Assembly (NCBI GenBank): GCA_963989385.1
Contig: OZ022499.1
Coordinates: 54,735,757-54,799,756, forward strand
Reading direction: 5' to 3'
DNA: 64,000 nucleotides
Source of the DNA: Ctena decussata
Taxonomy: Eukaryota > Mollusca > Bivalvia > Lucinida > Lucinidae
Positions within the stretch are counted from its first letter, which is position 1, and the number at the start of each line of letters is the position of its first letter. Below the pieces are notes generated by a model. It made no database searches. It was not told where the DNA came from and saw nothing but the letters and a program-made list of their open reading frames with translations. The translations under genes and the position numbers were made by a program. Positions 11,097 through 22,805 of this stretch are shown here, piece after piece.

Positions 11097-11507
11097 TTAT
11101 CATCTGATGTCGCCGTTATTCAGTGGATAAAGTTGTGTCATAAAAATTGTATGACCACGCGTGTAATAACACTTTGGTGTGTACACATAACATCATTTAC
11201 AACATCCGTGTCAACAATGGATTTTCTTATTGAAATAATGTTCAGTTTGAAGGCGTTAAAATCCCATTTTAAAGGGTCATATGATAAACAGAATCTTACA
11301 TTCATGGTCATTTCATATTAAATTTATGAAACTTGCTGAAGCAGAATCTTACATTCATGGACATTTCATATTAAATTTATGAAACTTGCTGAAGCAGAAT
11401 CTTACATTCATGGTCATTTCATATTAAATTTATGAAACTTGCTGAAGGCTGGTTTCAAAAATTTCATATGAAATGACCACTCGTGTAAGATCCTTAATAT
11501 GAATAAC
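11097..11507. mobile_element. Repeat element, family C, with internal 53-bp triplication
   Basis: It has the family C start (TTATCATCTGATGTCGCC) and end (CACTCGTGTAAGATCC). Inside, a 53-bp unit beginning GAATCTTACATTCATGG occurs three times, at 11291, 11344 and 11397, nearly identical and so recently amplified. The element stops about 20 bp before the exon d acceptor. Confidence 0.75.
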
Positions 11508-11529
11508 AAACTTGTATTATAAATTTCAG

Positions 11530-11626
11530 GAGCCATCTCCATCAGGAGAAGCTCAGACAGAGAAAAGACGTCCCATAGCTCCAGAACAACAGATATCATT
11601 TACAAGTATTGACTTTGCTGAAAGAG
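11530..11626 (+). CDS. EHBP1: EHBP1 exon d: linker
   Basis: The acceptor AAATTTCAG ends at 11529 and the donor G/GTATTT is at 11627. The exon is 97 nt, phase 0 in and 1 out. The translation is EPSPSGEAQTEKRRPIAPEQ followed by QISFTSIDFAER. It is a low-complexity linker with no domain signature. It is supported by canonical splice sites, a stop-free frame and phase match on both sides. A repeat element (11097-11507) ends about 20 bp upstream of the acceptor. Confidence 0.75.
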
Positions 11627-12323
11627 GTATTTACATTATAAAATATAAAATGTATGGTATATAATTTTAATACAAATTTTACACCGGCACTGACATTACA
11701 AAGACTGAATTCAGGATGGGCTTATTTCTGCCACTGTGACTTAGTTAATGCATATTTGTGAGAATTTATTTTCTCTAATATTTTTAAATCTACTGGCTTA
11801 CAAATATAAGAATCTCACCAATATATTGACTGACTAACAAGCAAACAGAAATAGCTGATTCTCCATTGCTTGGCTGAGAATTTAAAAGCTTGCCAATAAT
11901 TCCAAAATCAAAATATCACTAGATAAAGAAGGCACAGAAAATAGTGATTTACAGTTCAGATTTTAGCCACATACAACTTAGGTAATATAATAATACTTTA
12001 CTATAAAAAAAATAAATTCAAGTTTATTTGAGTTACTTCCCTTATACCATATATTAACTGCAGAGTAGAGCTCTTTACTGCAAAATATTAACCCAAGCAC
12101 TTAAAAAGCAGATAACAAAATTTGTGTCTGCAAAATTTAAAAAAAATGGTTGATGAACCTATATCATATTAAGAATCAGAGAATAGAGAGCAAACAGTGT
12201 AGAGCCAGTTGAGGCGGCTCATTATGAGCCACCTCATCTTGATCTGCCCTTTTTTTTTTAATTTTATTATTTTCGTTTTTGGTTCTTTAATGGATAATCC
12301 TATGTTCTATTTTATAATTTTAG
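11627..12323 (+). other. EHBP1 intron after exon d
   Basis: AT-rich. The last third is a family D palindromic MITE (12089-12296). Nothing recognised in the first 450 bp. Confidence 0.7.
12089..12296. mobile_element. Palindromic MITE, family D copy
   Basis: It starts TTAACCCAAGCACTTAAAAA, has the core GAGGCGGCTCATTATGAGCC, and ends GTTCTTTAATGGATAA. It ends ~28 bp before the exon e acceptor, so the pyrimidine tract and possibly the branch site lie at or in its edge. Confidence 0.75.
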
Positions 12324-12397
12324 AGGTTAGTCCCTTCACAGATGATGACAGTGACACAGGCTCTATTGATTTAGATGATCTCTTGAGAGAGGCGGAG
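12324..12397 (+). CDS. EHBP1: EHBP1 exon e: short acidic exon
   Basis: The acceptor is ATAATTTTAG (ends 12323) and the donor GAG/GTAAGG is at 12398. The exon is 74 nt, phase 1 in and 0 out. It encodes (E)VSPFTDDDSDTGSIDLDDLL then REAE, a strongly acidic peptide. The frame across the AG/AG choice at 12323 and 12325 fixes the start, because only the first keeps the protein open. A palindromic MITE ends about 28 bp upstream of the exon. Confidence 0.78.
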
Positions 12398-13123
12398 GTA
12401 AGGCTGTTAGCAAGAAACTTTCATAAGTCAGAGACTCATGAATGCATCCGGATATATGTGGTATCAGAGCTCCATATATTTTTACATATTCATGAGAGTA
12501 AATATTCATGATCAAAGGTAAATGGGTACAATTTCAAGGAAAGCAAATCTGCCATTTTCCTTTTGACTGCCTTTGCAAGACACAGCATTCTGCAGAATTG
12601 TAGTTTATTTCACTTCGCCATACATCAGAGAGCCTCGGTAGCTCAGTGGGTTAAGCGCTGGCCTGCTGATATAGTGTCCGGACTTGGAGCCACGCTCGAG
12701 ACAAAATATTCTCAACCGTAAACAGGGTTCCATTGCACACAGTCTTTCATTATCAACCTTCCATCATCCTGATATGACAGAAATACTGTTAAAAAGGATG
12801 TAAAATCATCCATCAATCACCATACATCAAACTCTTTGAAATTTATGCAAATGGTTGTTTTCGGTTTCACTTTCAAGGTGTAATGGCAGACATCATGAAA
12901 ACTTCAAATCAGCATTACATGATTATGATGTATAGTATAATAATCAAAGCCTGTTCCTGGGGAGTGATATCAGGCCCATTTAGGTATCTTGTTTATTGCC
13001 CACAGAAGTTTTTCCACCCAGGAAAGATGGTTTTGCAGTGTTTTTTTCCAATGATTGGAAAAGTAAAATATGCTTTTCAGAAGTTCTTGGCTCTGAGATT
13101 TATCTGCATAAACTGTTTTACAG
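12398..13123 (+). other. EHBP1 intron after exon e
   Basis: It contains a SINE2 copy (12628-12819) and a short relic (12958-12993) resembling the GTGAGCGATTCAGGGCCATG tail of the block elements. Otherwise unremarkable. Confidence 0.65.
12628..12819 (+). mobile_element. tRNA-derived SINE, family 2, with 10-bp target-site duplication
   Basis: The body is 192 bp. The head AGCCTCGGTAGCTCAGTGGG carries an excellent tRNA A box; the B box is degraded. The tail contains AAAAAGGATGTAAAATCATC. The direct repeat CCATACATCA flanks it at 618-627 and 820-829 of the 12-kb region (12618-12627 and 12820-12829). Confidence 0.85.
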
Positions 13124-13244
13124 AACTTGAAAGACACAAATCAGTATGTACAGAATGAGATGGAGACTTTAGAAAGAGAACAACAGCAGATTGACAGAAG
13201 AGCCACAAAACTGGAGAAAGAACTGAGGAAAGTTATGGAAAAAG
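13124..13244 (+). CDS. EHBP1: EHBP1 exon f: start of the bMERB domain
   Basis: The acceptor TGTTTTACAG ends at 13123 and the donor AAAG/GTGAGA is at 13245. The exon is 121 nt, phase 0 in and 1 out. It encodes NLKDTNQYVQNEMETLEREQ followed by QQIDRRATKLEKELRKVMEK. This is the first long helix of the bMERB fold, with the family pattern of an aromatic/valine pair, then ExxxLExEQxxIDxRAxxLExxLR. In the family this helix packs against later helices and contributes to Rab8-type GTPase binding. This is one of the strongest EHBP1 exons. Confidence 0.93.
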
Positions 13245-13271
13245 GTGAGATGTTACCCTATTTGTCTTAAA

Positions 13272-13530
13272 TATTGGGACAGATATGTTTAAGGTGACTG
13301 AGTTCCCTTTCAGGAAAAGCAACTCTGTCATTTTGATTTTTACCTCCCTTCACAATGTGGATCAACTCTTAAAGGAAAGAATTTGCTCCTGTAGGAGCAA
13401 ATTCTTCTTTTTAAGAGTAGACCCTTTTTGGTAGAGCTTCATTGTGATGGAAAGCCAACAGGAAGTGACAATAGTTATTCTTCTTTGTAAATATGGCAGA
13501 AAACATTGAGGTGTATTTATTCTCCTTAAG
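13272..13530 (+). repeat. Foldback MITE, family A copy
   Basis: The best preserved palindromic core of the family: GAAAGAATTTGCTCCTGTAG followed by GAGCAAATTCTT, bounded by GGATCAACTCTTAAAGG and TTAAGAGTAGACCC. Confidence 0.75.
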
Positions 13531-15786
13531 AAACAGTGTAGCCACGGATAAAACTGTTTCATGAATGGCAAACAGTGCAAACCCTGATCAGATTCAGTCT
13601 GATCTTAGTCACCTCTCTTTGCAGAGGCATAAACTGTTTCTAGTGTTGTTCTTATTCTTTTACAAGAACATGTTTTTAGATCTCATTTGAGTCACCAGAG
13701 TGAGGCCATAAGTTACCTTTTCTAACGATTATTAAGTCCTTACAGCCTGATAGATGGTTGTTTCCCTTTGACCATTCACAGTGCTAAAGATTTTACAGTA
13801 TTTACATATATTTGCCTTCCTTTGACCATGTGAGTTAAATGGAAAAAATTATTGTGAGCTATGTTTGTGGGCTTAAAAATTGCCCTTGAATATATTGTCA
13901 TCATATACCAGATACATAATTACGTTTGCAGGAATTTATTCTCACAAATACTAGTATGGTGAATCTGCTGTCTTGTGTCTTGTATTAAGCTGATGTGTTT
14001 TATTTTTAACATTTGATGGGTAATTTTGTAATCACCTGTTTCTTGTAGTTTCTAATGGAGGGTTGTTTGATCAGTTCAAAGATGCTGTTGTAATTCCATC
14101 AATAACAGACATCATAAGTATTAACATACTCTATTGTTCAAACTATTACTGTAGTGACCCTAGATATTGGGACAGCTTTTCTTGCAAAGTCAGTGTAGAT
14201 CTAGATTAGTCTATCTGATAGGGACTACTCTCATGCCCATTTAGTTATTTCTATGACATCAATGGTCTGTATTACACCAAATACTTTATAGCATCAGTTT
14301 GACTGGGACAAACATGTACTTTGTGTAAAAAAATTACCATATTTTGTATTTGTCATAATGTGCTTAATTATTGGGACACCTAAAATCATTAATTTTCCAT
14401 TTGTCCCAAATGAAAAATTAAAGGTTTTAGGTGTGCAAATATTTTAGCACATTAGGGGTACACCTTTGGAGCCATTTCTATGGGAGAAATTACTCCTATC
14501 TTATAGCCATATAAATGATAAATATGGTAAATTCTGTATAAAAGCATAATCAACTTAACAGTAGATTATTTGGAAATGACCACTGATATTTTAAAGATGA
14601 TCCACAGAAAAATATCTCCAGATAGTGTGTGGATAAATCCAAAGTCAAGCATAAAGAGGTGCATACAGAAATGAGTGGATAATCATAGCAAAATTGTCCT
14701 AATGTCTAGAGTTATTTTGGTACATTTAGCATCACATTGTTCTTGCATTATTATAGGAACAAATATATCCACATATGCAGCAATAAGGATTTTCTTGTTC
14801 AAATCTCGAGGTACCATATCATCATATAGTGTGTCATGGTGCATTATGGCCTGCTTTGCAAAAGTGCATTATAATTATTATATATAATATTATATAGTTC
14901 TAGCTTTTATATTGATGTGATGGCTTTCTCTTAAGATTTCTTAGTTGCTCTTTCGTGAAGGTCAATTTCTTGGGCTTTCAAAATGCTTTTCTTCTTAGTC
15001 ACACAAACTACTGTGTGACATCATCTCTTGCAATTACTGCCAATTACTGCTCAGCTTAACAAAATTTCAGCATGCAACATACTAGTAATCACAGATACCA
15101 TTCATTTGAAAGTTTGAACAAACTATATTGGGAAAAGGACATACATGTATAGATGAATGTGTAAGAAGTGATTCTACATGTAATTTTTGTCGCACCAGCT
15201 GTTGCAAGGTACCATATAAGGGTCCAGTTTTGTATCTATCCATCCATCATTGTTTGTCTTTCCACAATTACGTTGATCCTATAGTTAAAGTCCATTTCTC
15301 TCATTTTTCTCATGCTGTAATATCTACATTATCAAACATGGCATAAAGTTTTTTTCTTAGGATGGTCCTTATGGCTCTTGCAGTTATTTAACTCTAGACC
15401 TATATTTCAGGCTTAGTTGACTATGAATTTTTACGTTAATATGAGGTTGACCCTTGAATTTAAGTCCGTTCTCTTTAAATACCATCCTGCAGCCATCAAA
15501 CCTGGCTCAATGTTTTTCTTCTTCATATGATCTTTCAAGAGGCTACTCTTATTTCACCTTTGACCTTTCCTTCACACTCTGCTGACTATGTAAATTTTAA
15601 CGTCGTATAGTATGTCTTGATACATTATGGCCACAGGGCTGTGACTGACATGATTATGCTTCCTTGCATGTGTTTTGTGTATGAAAGAACTCTTAGAAAC
15701 AAATCCAGACTCAGAGATTATAAAACTTTTTTCATGCTCAGAATTTAAACTCATACTAAATAAATTCTATGCATATTTATTGTTTC

Positions 15787-16875
15787 GGCCCCCATCACAC
15801 CAAACTCGTTCTCACTATGTTCTGGAAAATTTTGCCAAACGAGCCCAAAGTGTGTGCGAATGGAGTGGACGTAGTCGCCGCATTTATAGGTCTGTTTAAG
15901 AACCTCATGGACAGGCTAGGACAGGTTGGACAGGAAGGGTGCTCCAGAACGTCGAACATGTTTAAAATTTTCTGGCAATCATGCCGTTCATGAACTAGAT
16001 GGAGTGACTACATACTTAAAAGAAGATGGACGCACTATAAATGGAATTGCCGTACTTCAATCCTACAAGGATGTTTTACAATGTGGTGCATTCAGGCATC
16101 AATTGGCAGTATGTGAGCAAACTGACCAGACCGTCATAGCTCGTTCTCCCGATTCACAGACAGAACAAACTTGACTAGGGTATGTAGGGTATGCAGCACT
16201 CTTCTCTTCTTGACTCCCAGACTCAGGAAAAGGCCCAGGAGACTCTGCAACTTGAGGATTTGAGGATGAGCTGGATGGGCTTCAGAGGAGATGCACCTTT
16301 GGGATTTTACAGTAGCTGCTTTAGTATGGCCCGTCTTTCTTGCTCCGCTCTTGCTTGGAGGCATGATACTCACAAGGATGCAATGCAATGCACACCTTGG
16401 TGCCTACGAGAATGAGAACTGGGTAGAATGCACCAGACTTTTGTAGCCGCCGGATCAGGACATGATTGCAATTACGTTTTGCATGCATTAGGGATGAGAT
16501 GAGGACCTAGTCAGAACAAGAAGAACTGCTTTTGAACAAGGAAGTCGAGTTACGAACTAATTTGAATGTATTGGGGATGTAGTAGAAAAAGCTACGAATG
16601 GATTTGAACTGACCACGGACGTGCTTGGACTGCTCAGAAATGGTCTCTGCACGAGGTGAATGGGAAATCTGCCCTAATATGAACTTGATACAAACAGACT
16701 GCGGACGGGATACAGATGAAATGGATGTATTGAGGACTGTTTATGAACGAACTAGAATCATATTGTAGACATTTTAGGCCAAAAGTTACACTTTTTACCC
16801 AGACCACAGCCCATTTCAGGATATTCAATGGATGAGGTAGAACGTGTTGAGAACTAGTTTGGTGTGACAGGGGCC
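15787..16875. mobile_element. Non-autonomous DNA transposon with GGCCCC..CACACCAAACT TIRs
   Basis: The left end GGCCCCCATCACACCAAACT and the right end (reverse complement GGCCCCTGTCACACCAAACT) match apart from 1-2 positions, then continue GTTCTCA. Length is about 1089 bp. TTC is present immediately outside both ends, compatible with a 3-bp target duplication. The interior has higher CpG and GC than the surrounding intron and several broken frames: 15769-15993 and 15926-16174 on plus, 16134-16388 on minus, the last starting MPPSKSGARKTGHTKAATVK after an upstream extension. None matches a transposase I recognise. A 3-bp duplication would suit PIF/Harbinger-like or CACTA-like elements, but I cannot assign the superfamily. 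Confidence 0.8.
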
Positions 16876-17379
16876 TTCCAGTATGTGCTTTTCACATAAT
16901 TTGTCATATCTGTATATTCTCAACAAGCCTGGTTTAGTATTGTGAATTCTATTTTAATATGTAAATTTGAGCACATTCACAGTTGAGCATGAAAAAGGTT
17001 TTATAACCTCAAGGCCAGGACTACTTATGTCCCATAGGGCTGGCACAGACAGACCAGCAGTAGCAGGACAGACACTCCTAGATATCTGGAAATTCTTTGA
17101 ATTTCTTTATGGAGGGCAATCTCAAAATGAGCTTCAGTATAGAATAGATAAAAAATGTAACAAAACTATCAAAAAAAAATTCTCTGTATTTGTCTTTCTG
17201 TGACTACAGAATGCGAGACATAGGTGTTACTTTCATGGTGTCAGCATCATCATTGGCAGCATTAGTGGTGTAAACTTTGTTGAGTTTTCTGGTTAGCTCT
17301 GTTTTGTGACAAAGTGCTGACAAGCAAGATATTCTCTTTCATGGAATTCCTGTTGAAAATTTTACTCTATTTATTTTTA

Positions 17380-18299
17380 TGCTCCGGAAGGAACTTTGTG
17401 TGGCATATTAAAATCACATTGTCCGTCTGTCCATCTGTCAGTCCGTCCATCTGTAACAAATCATGTCTCAGCGATAACTTTAAAATTTGATGAAACTTCA
17501 CAGAAAGATAAAGCATAATGAGAAGGTGTGCCATGCATAAGACTTAGGTCCCTACGCCCATATCATATGATGCCAGGGGCATATAGTGTTTCAGTTGTGT
17601 GTATGTGTGTACGTTATTATGTATGTCTGTCCGCATGTACATACGTATGTACATGATTCTGTTAGACTCACTCAGGTTAACATTTTTGCAAGAGGTAGAT
17701 TTCAGGGTTCCTATTATTGTAGCAACTTGAAATTTTGTATGAGGATATATATCAATGAGTACAGCAGGAATATACAAGAATAAGGTCATGATGACCCATA
17801 TGTCACGGTCCACTGACTTCGGACTGATTTTGCAAGTTGATTTTGCAAGGTTAACATTTTTGCAAGAGGTAGGTTTTAGGGTTCCTATTATTGTAGCAAC
17901 TTGAAATTTTGTTTTAGGATATATATTTATTAGTACAACAGGAATATACAAGAATAAGGTCATGATGACCCATATGTCACAGTCCATTGACTTCGGACTT
18001 AGACTGATTTTGCAAGGTCAAAAATTTTGCAAGAGATAGGTTTTAGGGTTCCTGTTATTGTAGCAACTTGAAATTTTGTATCAGGGTTTTTATCTATAAG
18101 TAAAACAGGAATTTACAAGAATAAGGTCATGAAGATTCATATGTCATGGTTCACTGAATTTGGACTTGATCGTTTCCTATGGACTTTAGTCTGCCTCTAT
18201 GAACCTAATTATCCTACAAATGCCAGTAACTTAATCAAGGTGCTATCTTTCTAAAAGCACCAGGCGGGGGCATCCGTGTACTGTGGACACATTTCTAGT
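17380..18299. repeat. Tandem-array element, TATGCTCCGGAAGG type
   Basis: It opens with TATGCTCCGGAAGGAACTTT and a GTCCGTCTGTCC microsatellite. A ~166-175-bp unit follows, present about three times (AGAGGTAGATTTCAGGGTTC at 17690, with repeats near 17865 and 18031). It closes with AGCACCAGGCGGGGGCATCC. The unit holds TTGTAGCAACTTGAAATTTT and AGAATAAGGTCATGATGACC. The 147-codon minus-strand frame at 17544-17987 is this repeat read through and is not a gene. Confidence 0.8.
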
Positions 18300-19179
18300 T
18301 CTCTTCTAGAACAATTCCTAAAAAATCTAGGGTCCATCTCATGAGTGAGATCTAGATTATTGGGAATATTTTAGAATGGAAAAGCAGAAGAAATATGATA
18401 AGCTTAATCACAGCAAAAAATGATAAGAAAACCACTTTTGCTCCCCCAGAAAATTATTACATATTCAAAAACTATGTGATTGTTTTTCATCACAGAAAAT
18501 TTGGAGAAGAATCTGTCAGTCAAGATAGGTATTTTTCACAGAGGGATTTTGTGTCTCAAGAAAAAAGCAGGTTATTTATTGAGTTGATTGAAATGTTCGG
18601 CCTTTGTTTGCCTTTTAATTGAGCAACATCAAAAGAAAATGCACCTTCTTGCTTTTGAATTGAGCAACATCAAAAGAAAATGCACCTTCTTGCATTTGAA
18701 AACAGCATATACATATGTACAAAAAAAAGAGAAAAGAAATATTTCTTTGTCATGTTATGTTTAATATTCATTTTTAGTTACTGAATTTCTGAACATACTG
18801 AAAAAAAAGTCATTATTTTAAAATATTAACAGGTTCAACTCATTGCTTGACACAAATCTTTTGTTAATTTGTGTTTCTTCTTCCATATTTGTGAAAGTAT
18901 CCTGTTATATTAATTACTGAGGTAGCTCTAATAATGTTTCACAGCACTCGTTAGAAAATTTTTCCTAAGAGAATTACCCATATTTTGACACAAAGTTACA
19001 ATGGGTGTGGTCAAAGCTACCGGCCCATGCCAAGATTTGGCTTTTTGCTTCATAGATTTCTGAAGATCCATAAATTGTTGATGTGAATGGAGAAGACTCT
19101 GACCAGTCCACAGATATGCTGGCTGATCTAGGTCTTAGCTGTTCATACATCCTGCTAGGCATAATGTGGTTTGACACAC

Positions 19180-19375
19180 TTTCAGGGGAAGGACTTCTGC
19201 CATTATGTTTGCCTCCATTCTCAGTAGGGGTCAGCTAAAATGGAAGAGTTTGCCTATCTAGGTGCAATTTCTTTCAAGAGAAGACCCTTTTTTGGAAGTG
19301 TTGAAGTGATTATGAGGTCAAAAAAGTTGTCTTCATTTGAAAAAAAGGCAGAAAAACATGGAGATGTACCCATGC
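19180..19375 (+). repeat. Foldback MITE, family A copy
   Basis: Recognised by TTTCAGGGGAAGGACTTCTG, GGGGTCAGCT, TTCTTTCAAGAGAAGACCC and GGCAGAAAAACATGGAGATG in the family order. Confidence 0.65.
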
Positions 19376-20253
19376 ACCATAATTGTTTATAAGTATACGC
19401 CCCAAGAGATAAGACAGTTTGGTACCAATATTGAGAAGCGCTCCCCTGTCAGTTTGTAGATGTGTTGTGTTAATATGAGTGGGACTTTATATGCGTACAG
19501 CAAATACTCTGATCAGTAGTATTCAAAAATGCTCCAACTTATCATAGTCTTTTTTTTTCAGCTGTATATATCCCTCGTAGTTGTAGATATGCAGGCTGAT
19601 CTGAGTCTGTACTCTTCACTTACTAGACAGAGTACCTTCTCATATGATACAGGGGTGAGCCTAGGTCTCAGACAGAGAGAAATTTTGCATCATTTTCTGA
19701 ATTTCAGGGAGAAGTTAATCCCAAATTTTGTATTTTTTATATGTTTTATACATTTTGACTTCACTGTCAGCTCAGAATAGGGAGAAATCAGTGAGCTTCG
19801 GGAGACAATTTCTCCCAGTTCTCCCTCTAGACTGACCCCTGGTGATACTAATTATATTATTTAATAACTGCTTGTCAGTCAAATTTTCAGAATAGGTGAA
19901 GCTATTCTTCAGGGAGACAAACTACGTATGCTTTTGAGTTTCATGATAGTTAGCATGAGTATCAATGAAAAATAAGGCTGTAAAAATTAAAGATAAAAAG
20001 TTACAGGTGGTGAAAATACCTCCATTCTGTGACTTTTTAGGCTAGGCTCAGCAGTCTACATGTGAAATCATGAAAAGCACTTTCTAGATATGAATCATTT
20101 CCAAAGTCATGTAATAATCATCTTATATACTATGTGCAGGCTTGATTTGGGCATGCATGCTTTGAAACTGGTTTTATAACACCCAGCTAACATAGAAAAA
20201 GTTATTGTGTGAAAACAGTATTCTTATTTTGACCATTATTTTCCTTGTTACAG

Positions 20254-20353
20254 GCAGTAATAAAGCTAATGAAGAAAAGTTGATGCAGGAATGGTTTCTA
20301 TTGGTCAACAAGAGAAATGCCTTGATCAGGAGACAGATGCAGCTTAATATACT
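20254..20353 (+). CDS. EHBP1: EHBP1 exon g: bMERB middle helix
   Basis: The acceptor TTGTTACAG ends at 20253 and the donor CT/GTAAGT is at 20354. The exon is 100 nt, phase 1 in and 2 out. It encodes (G)[20 protein letters not shown] and then [32 protein letters not shown] is a hallmark of bMERB proteins, the tryptophan/leucine helix followed by VNKRNxLxR. A ~30-bp minisatellite begins within ~50 bp of the donor. Confidence 0.94.
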
Positions 20354-20399
20354 GTAAGTTTTTCTGATATTTACAAAACCTAGCAAACAAGTACTGATT

Positions 20400-21075
20400 G
20401 GCACTACTAACAAACATGTACTTCCTGATACTAATTAATGAAGAAGTTTGTCTTTACACAATTGATAACAAACAAGTATTTCTTGACACTACCTGACAGA
20501 CAATTACTTCGTGACACTACCTAAAAATAAGTACTTCCTGACACTATTTAACCAACCAAGTACTTCCTGACACTACTTATTACTTCCTTACACTACCTGA
20601 CAAGCAAGTACATGTACCTTCAAACGCTTCCTGACACACAACTACTTCCTGACACTACTTAACAAACAAAGTATTTCCATAAACAATATGTTCTATAAAA
20701 GGGTTATCCTTTGGAAGAAAGGATCACACCAAAGAACTGACACACAAGTACTTCCTAACACTACTTAACGAACATATTCTTTCTGACTCTACATACCAAA
20801 TACTTCCTGACACTATCCAACAAACAAGAACTTCCTGACACAATCTTACAAACAAGACTTCCTGACACTGCCTAACAACAAGTACTTCCTTACACTATCT
20901 AATTAACAAGTACTTCCTGACACTGCCTGAAAAACAAGCACTTCCTGTAGCTACCTGACAGAAAAGTACTCCTGACACTACCTGACAAACAAGTACATCC
21001 TGAAACTACCTGACAACACATACTTCCTGACACTACCTAACAAACATGTACTTCCTGAAATTACCTGATAAACAG
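20400..21075 (+). repeat. Minisatellite, unit ACAAACAAGTACTTCCTGAC
   Basis: More than twenty degenerate copies of a ~27-31-bp unit, ACAAGTACTTCCTGACACTA plus CCTAACAA. One insertion-like break occurs near 20670-20740. It starts within ~50 bp of the exon g donor. Confidence 0.85.
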
Positions 21076-22596
21076 GCACTTTTGATTGTAGGTTTGCATA
21101 TAGCCATAAGACAAGTTCTATCGCCAAGTCCTAATATGATAATGATATTTGCTCATGGTCAAATTACTACTGAAATGAAGTGGCCTTTCAAAAAAAAAAT
21201 TTTTTTAAAAATTGTCACAGCAGCAGATTTTCATGGCACTTTAGTCAGTGAAACTACATTCTATGCCATATACTGACTTTCAGTCGGAAAAACTTGCTTT
21301 CTTACAGATTTAATTTACAATTTCATGCCTGAAGAGCCTTTCATAGATATCAAACTTCAATATTAATTGAATAAAAGAAGTATGAAAATTAAGTTTTCGT
21401 GAGCCTGACACTAGAAAAGGTTCCTTGTAGTACTTGTGAACAGCAAAGACCCTGACCAGACTGTGCATCTGCACAGTCCGGTTAGAGTCTTTTGCTGTTT
21501 TGCATACACTGTATGGACATAGAGAAATCTGCACATGCAAAATAAACACCTTAGTTATACTGCATTAAAACCCAGACTGGTTGGAGTCATGTTGTACCAC
21601 AAATGCTATGAGCACCTTTTTTGTATGTTGTGACCCGGGTAAGTTTATATATTCCCTATGATTGACCATTGCAAACAAATTTATGTCAACAAATCGTCCC
21701 AATACAAGCTAACTATATTTACATCTGCGAATGTGTCGTATTTACACAGAGTTCTGCCGGACTAATTAAACACAAAATCCGTCCTATCCAAATTTTGTGC
21801 AGGAAAACATTACGAGGTATTGACAGAAACGAAACCTTGTTTAAACACTTGTTACTTAACGTCGGACTGGTTCCACATTTAGTCACACCCTTAATTGACC
21901 ACTTGCGGTATAAATTTTCATAAATTCCTTTCTCACGTCGCACCTAGTAAAACATCATTTAAAGAGCAAATTTGTCTAAAACAAGCAGAAATACTGCAGT
22001 GAGCCTAACAATAAGGAAAGAAGGGACAGAGCAAAATGTGTAGACCCTGATCAGACTGCTCCTGTAGAAGCAGTATGATTAGGGCTTGCACAATTTTCCA
22101 TTTTGTAAGTCATTTTTGACTAATTGTCTGATAGTGAAAGTCAATTTTTGTACAAACTTTAGAATAATTACGTTAATTGTTTTAGATGTCCCAATTTTAC
22201 AGCAATTATGGTAGACCATCGATAGCCCTGATTTAAGGGTGTGAATTAAAAATTAATTTGTAAAAAAATGAAAGGGATGTTTGTTCAACAATTTCAACAA
22301 AGTGACCATTCCGAAAGTTGCCCTTTTTCAACAAATACTTAAGTTTGCTCTTGAAATAGCAGCCATTTAACACCTGAGAATGCGAGGCATGCCCGCTTGG
22401 ACGTTGGCCAAGAAATGGTAAATAAATCAGATTGCAGGAGTGGACTGTACTTCTGCAGTATCCTTGGACTTGCCTGTTCATGTTGGTTAGACTTTGCCAT
22501 TATCATGCTCCAGCAGTAGCAGGCAGAGAATACTTCCTAACTGTATGGTAAAGCATTCCTGCATGCAATGGAAAATGCTGATGTGACTAACTTTCA

Positions 22597-22805
22597 CTTA
22601 GATTTCCATGGTGCTCACCCAAGCTTGATGCTCGTGTGAACACCATGGAAATCTAACTGGAGAGAAGATAGGGTCCACAATATGACAAAATATATATAAG
22701 AGTTTGTGCTTAAACATACCATATTTTAACGCCTTTAAAATATGGTATGTTTAAGCACAAATTCTGATATATCTTTTGTCATACAGTGGACCCCATCTTC
22801 TCTCC
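22597..22805. repeat. Paired hairpins, including a ~72-bp near-perfect arm
   Basis: First hairpin: AGATTTCCATGGTGCTCAC with GTGAACACCATGGAAATCT (22601-22656). The second runs from GGAGAGAAGATAGGGTCCAC (22660) through GTGCTTAAACATACCATATT to the complement ending ATCTTCTCTCC (22805), with only a few mismatches. This looks like a young palindromic MITE. Confidence 0.8.

Larger units (their letters stand above)
9527..11529 (+). other. EHBP1 intron after exon c
   Basis: Almost wholly repeats: minus-strand SINE2 copies (9775-9953, 10885-11069), a family E element (10152-10390), a TIR element (10427-10793) and a family C element (11097-11507). No gene seen. Confidence 0.75.
13245..20253 (+). other. 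EHBP1 intron after exon f (7.0 kb)
   Basis: It contains family A foldbacks (13272-13530, 19180-19375), a hairpin at 14362-14456 built on TTGGGACACCTAAAA and its complement, the TIR transposon remnant 15787-16875, the tandem element 17380-18299 and a 42-bp direct duplication near 18614-18700. The rest (about 13600-15780 and 18700-20200) is AT-rich without credible coding frames. Confidence 0.7.

Noticed and set aside
17544..17987. Longest open frame in the window, 147 codons, minus strand
   Set aside because: It is a read-through of the ~170-bp tandem units of the 17380-18299 element; the peptide repeats itself with the DNA.
20400..21075. CRISPR-like regular repeats with ~30-bp period
   Set aside because: The repeats are contiguous and degenerate without unique spacers; this is a minisatellite in a eukaryotic intron.
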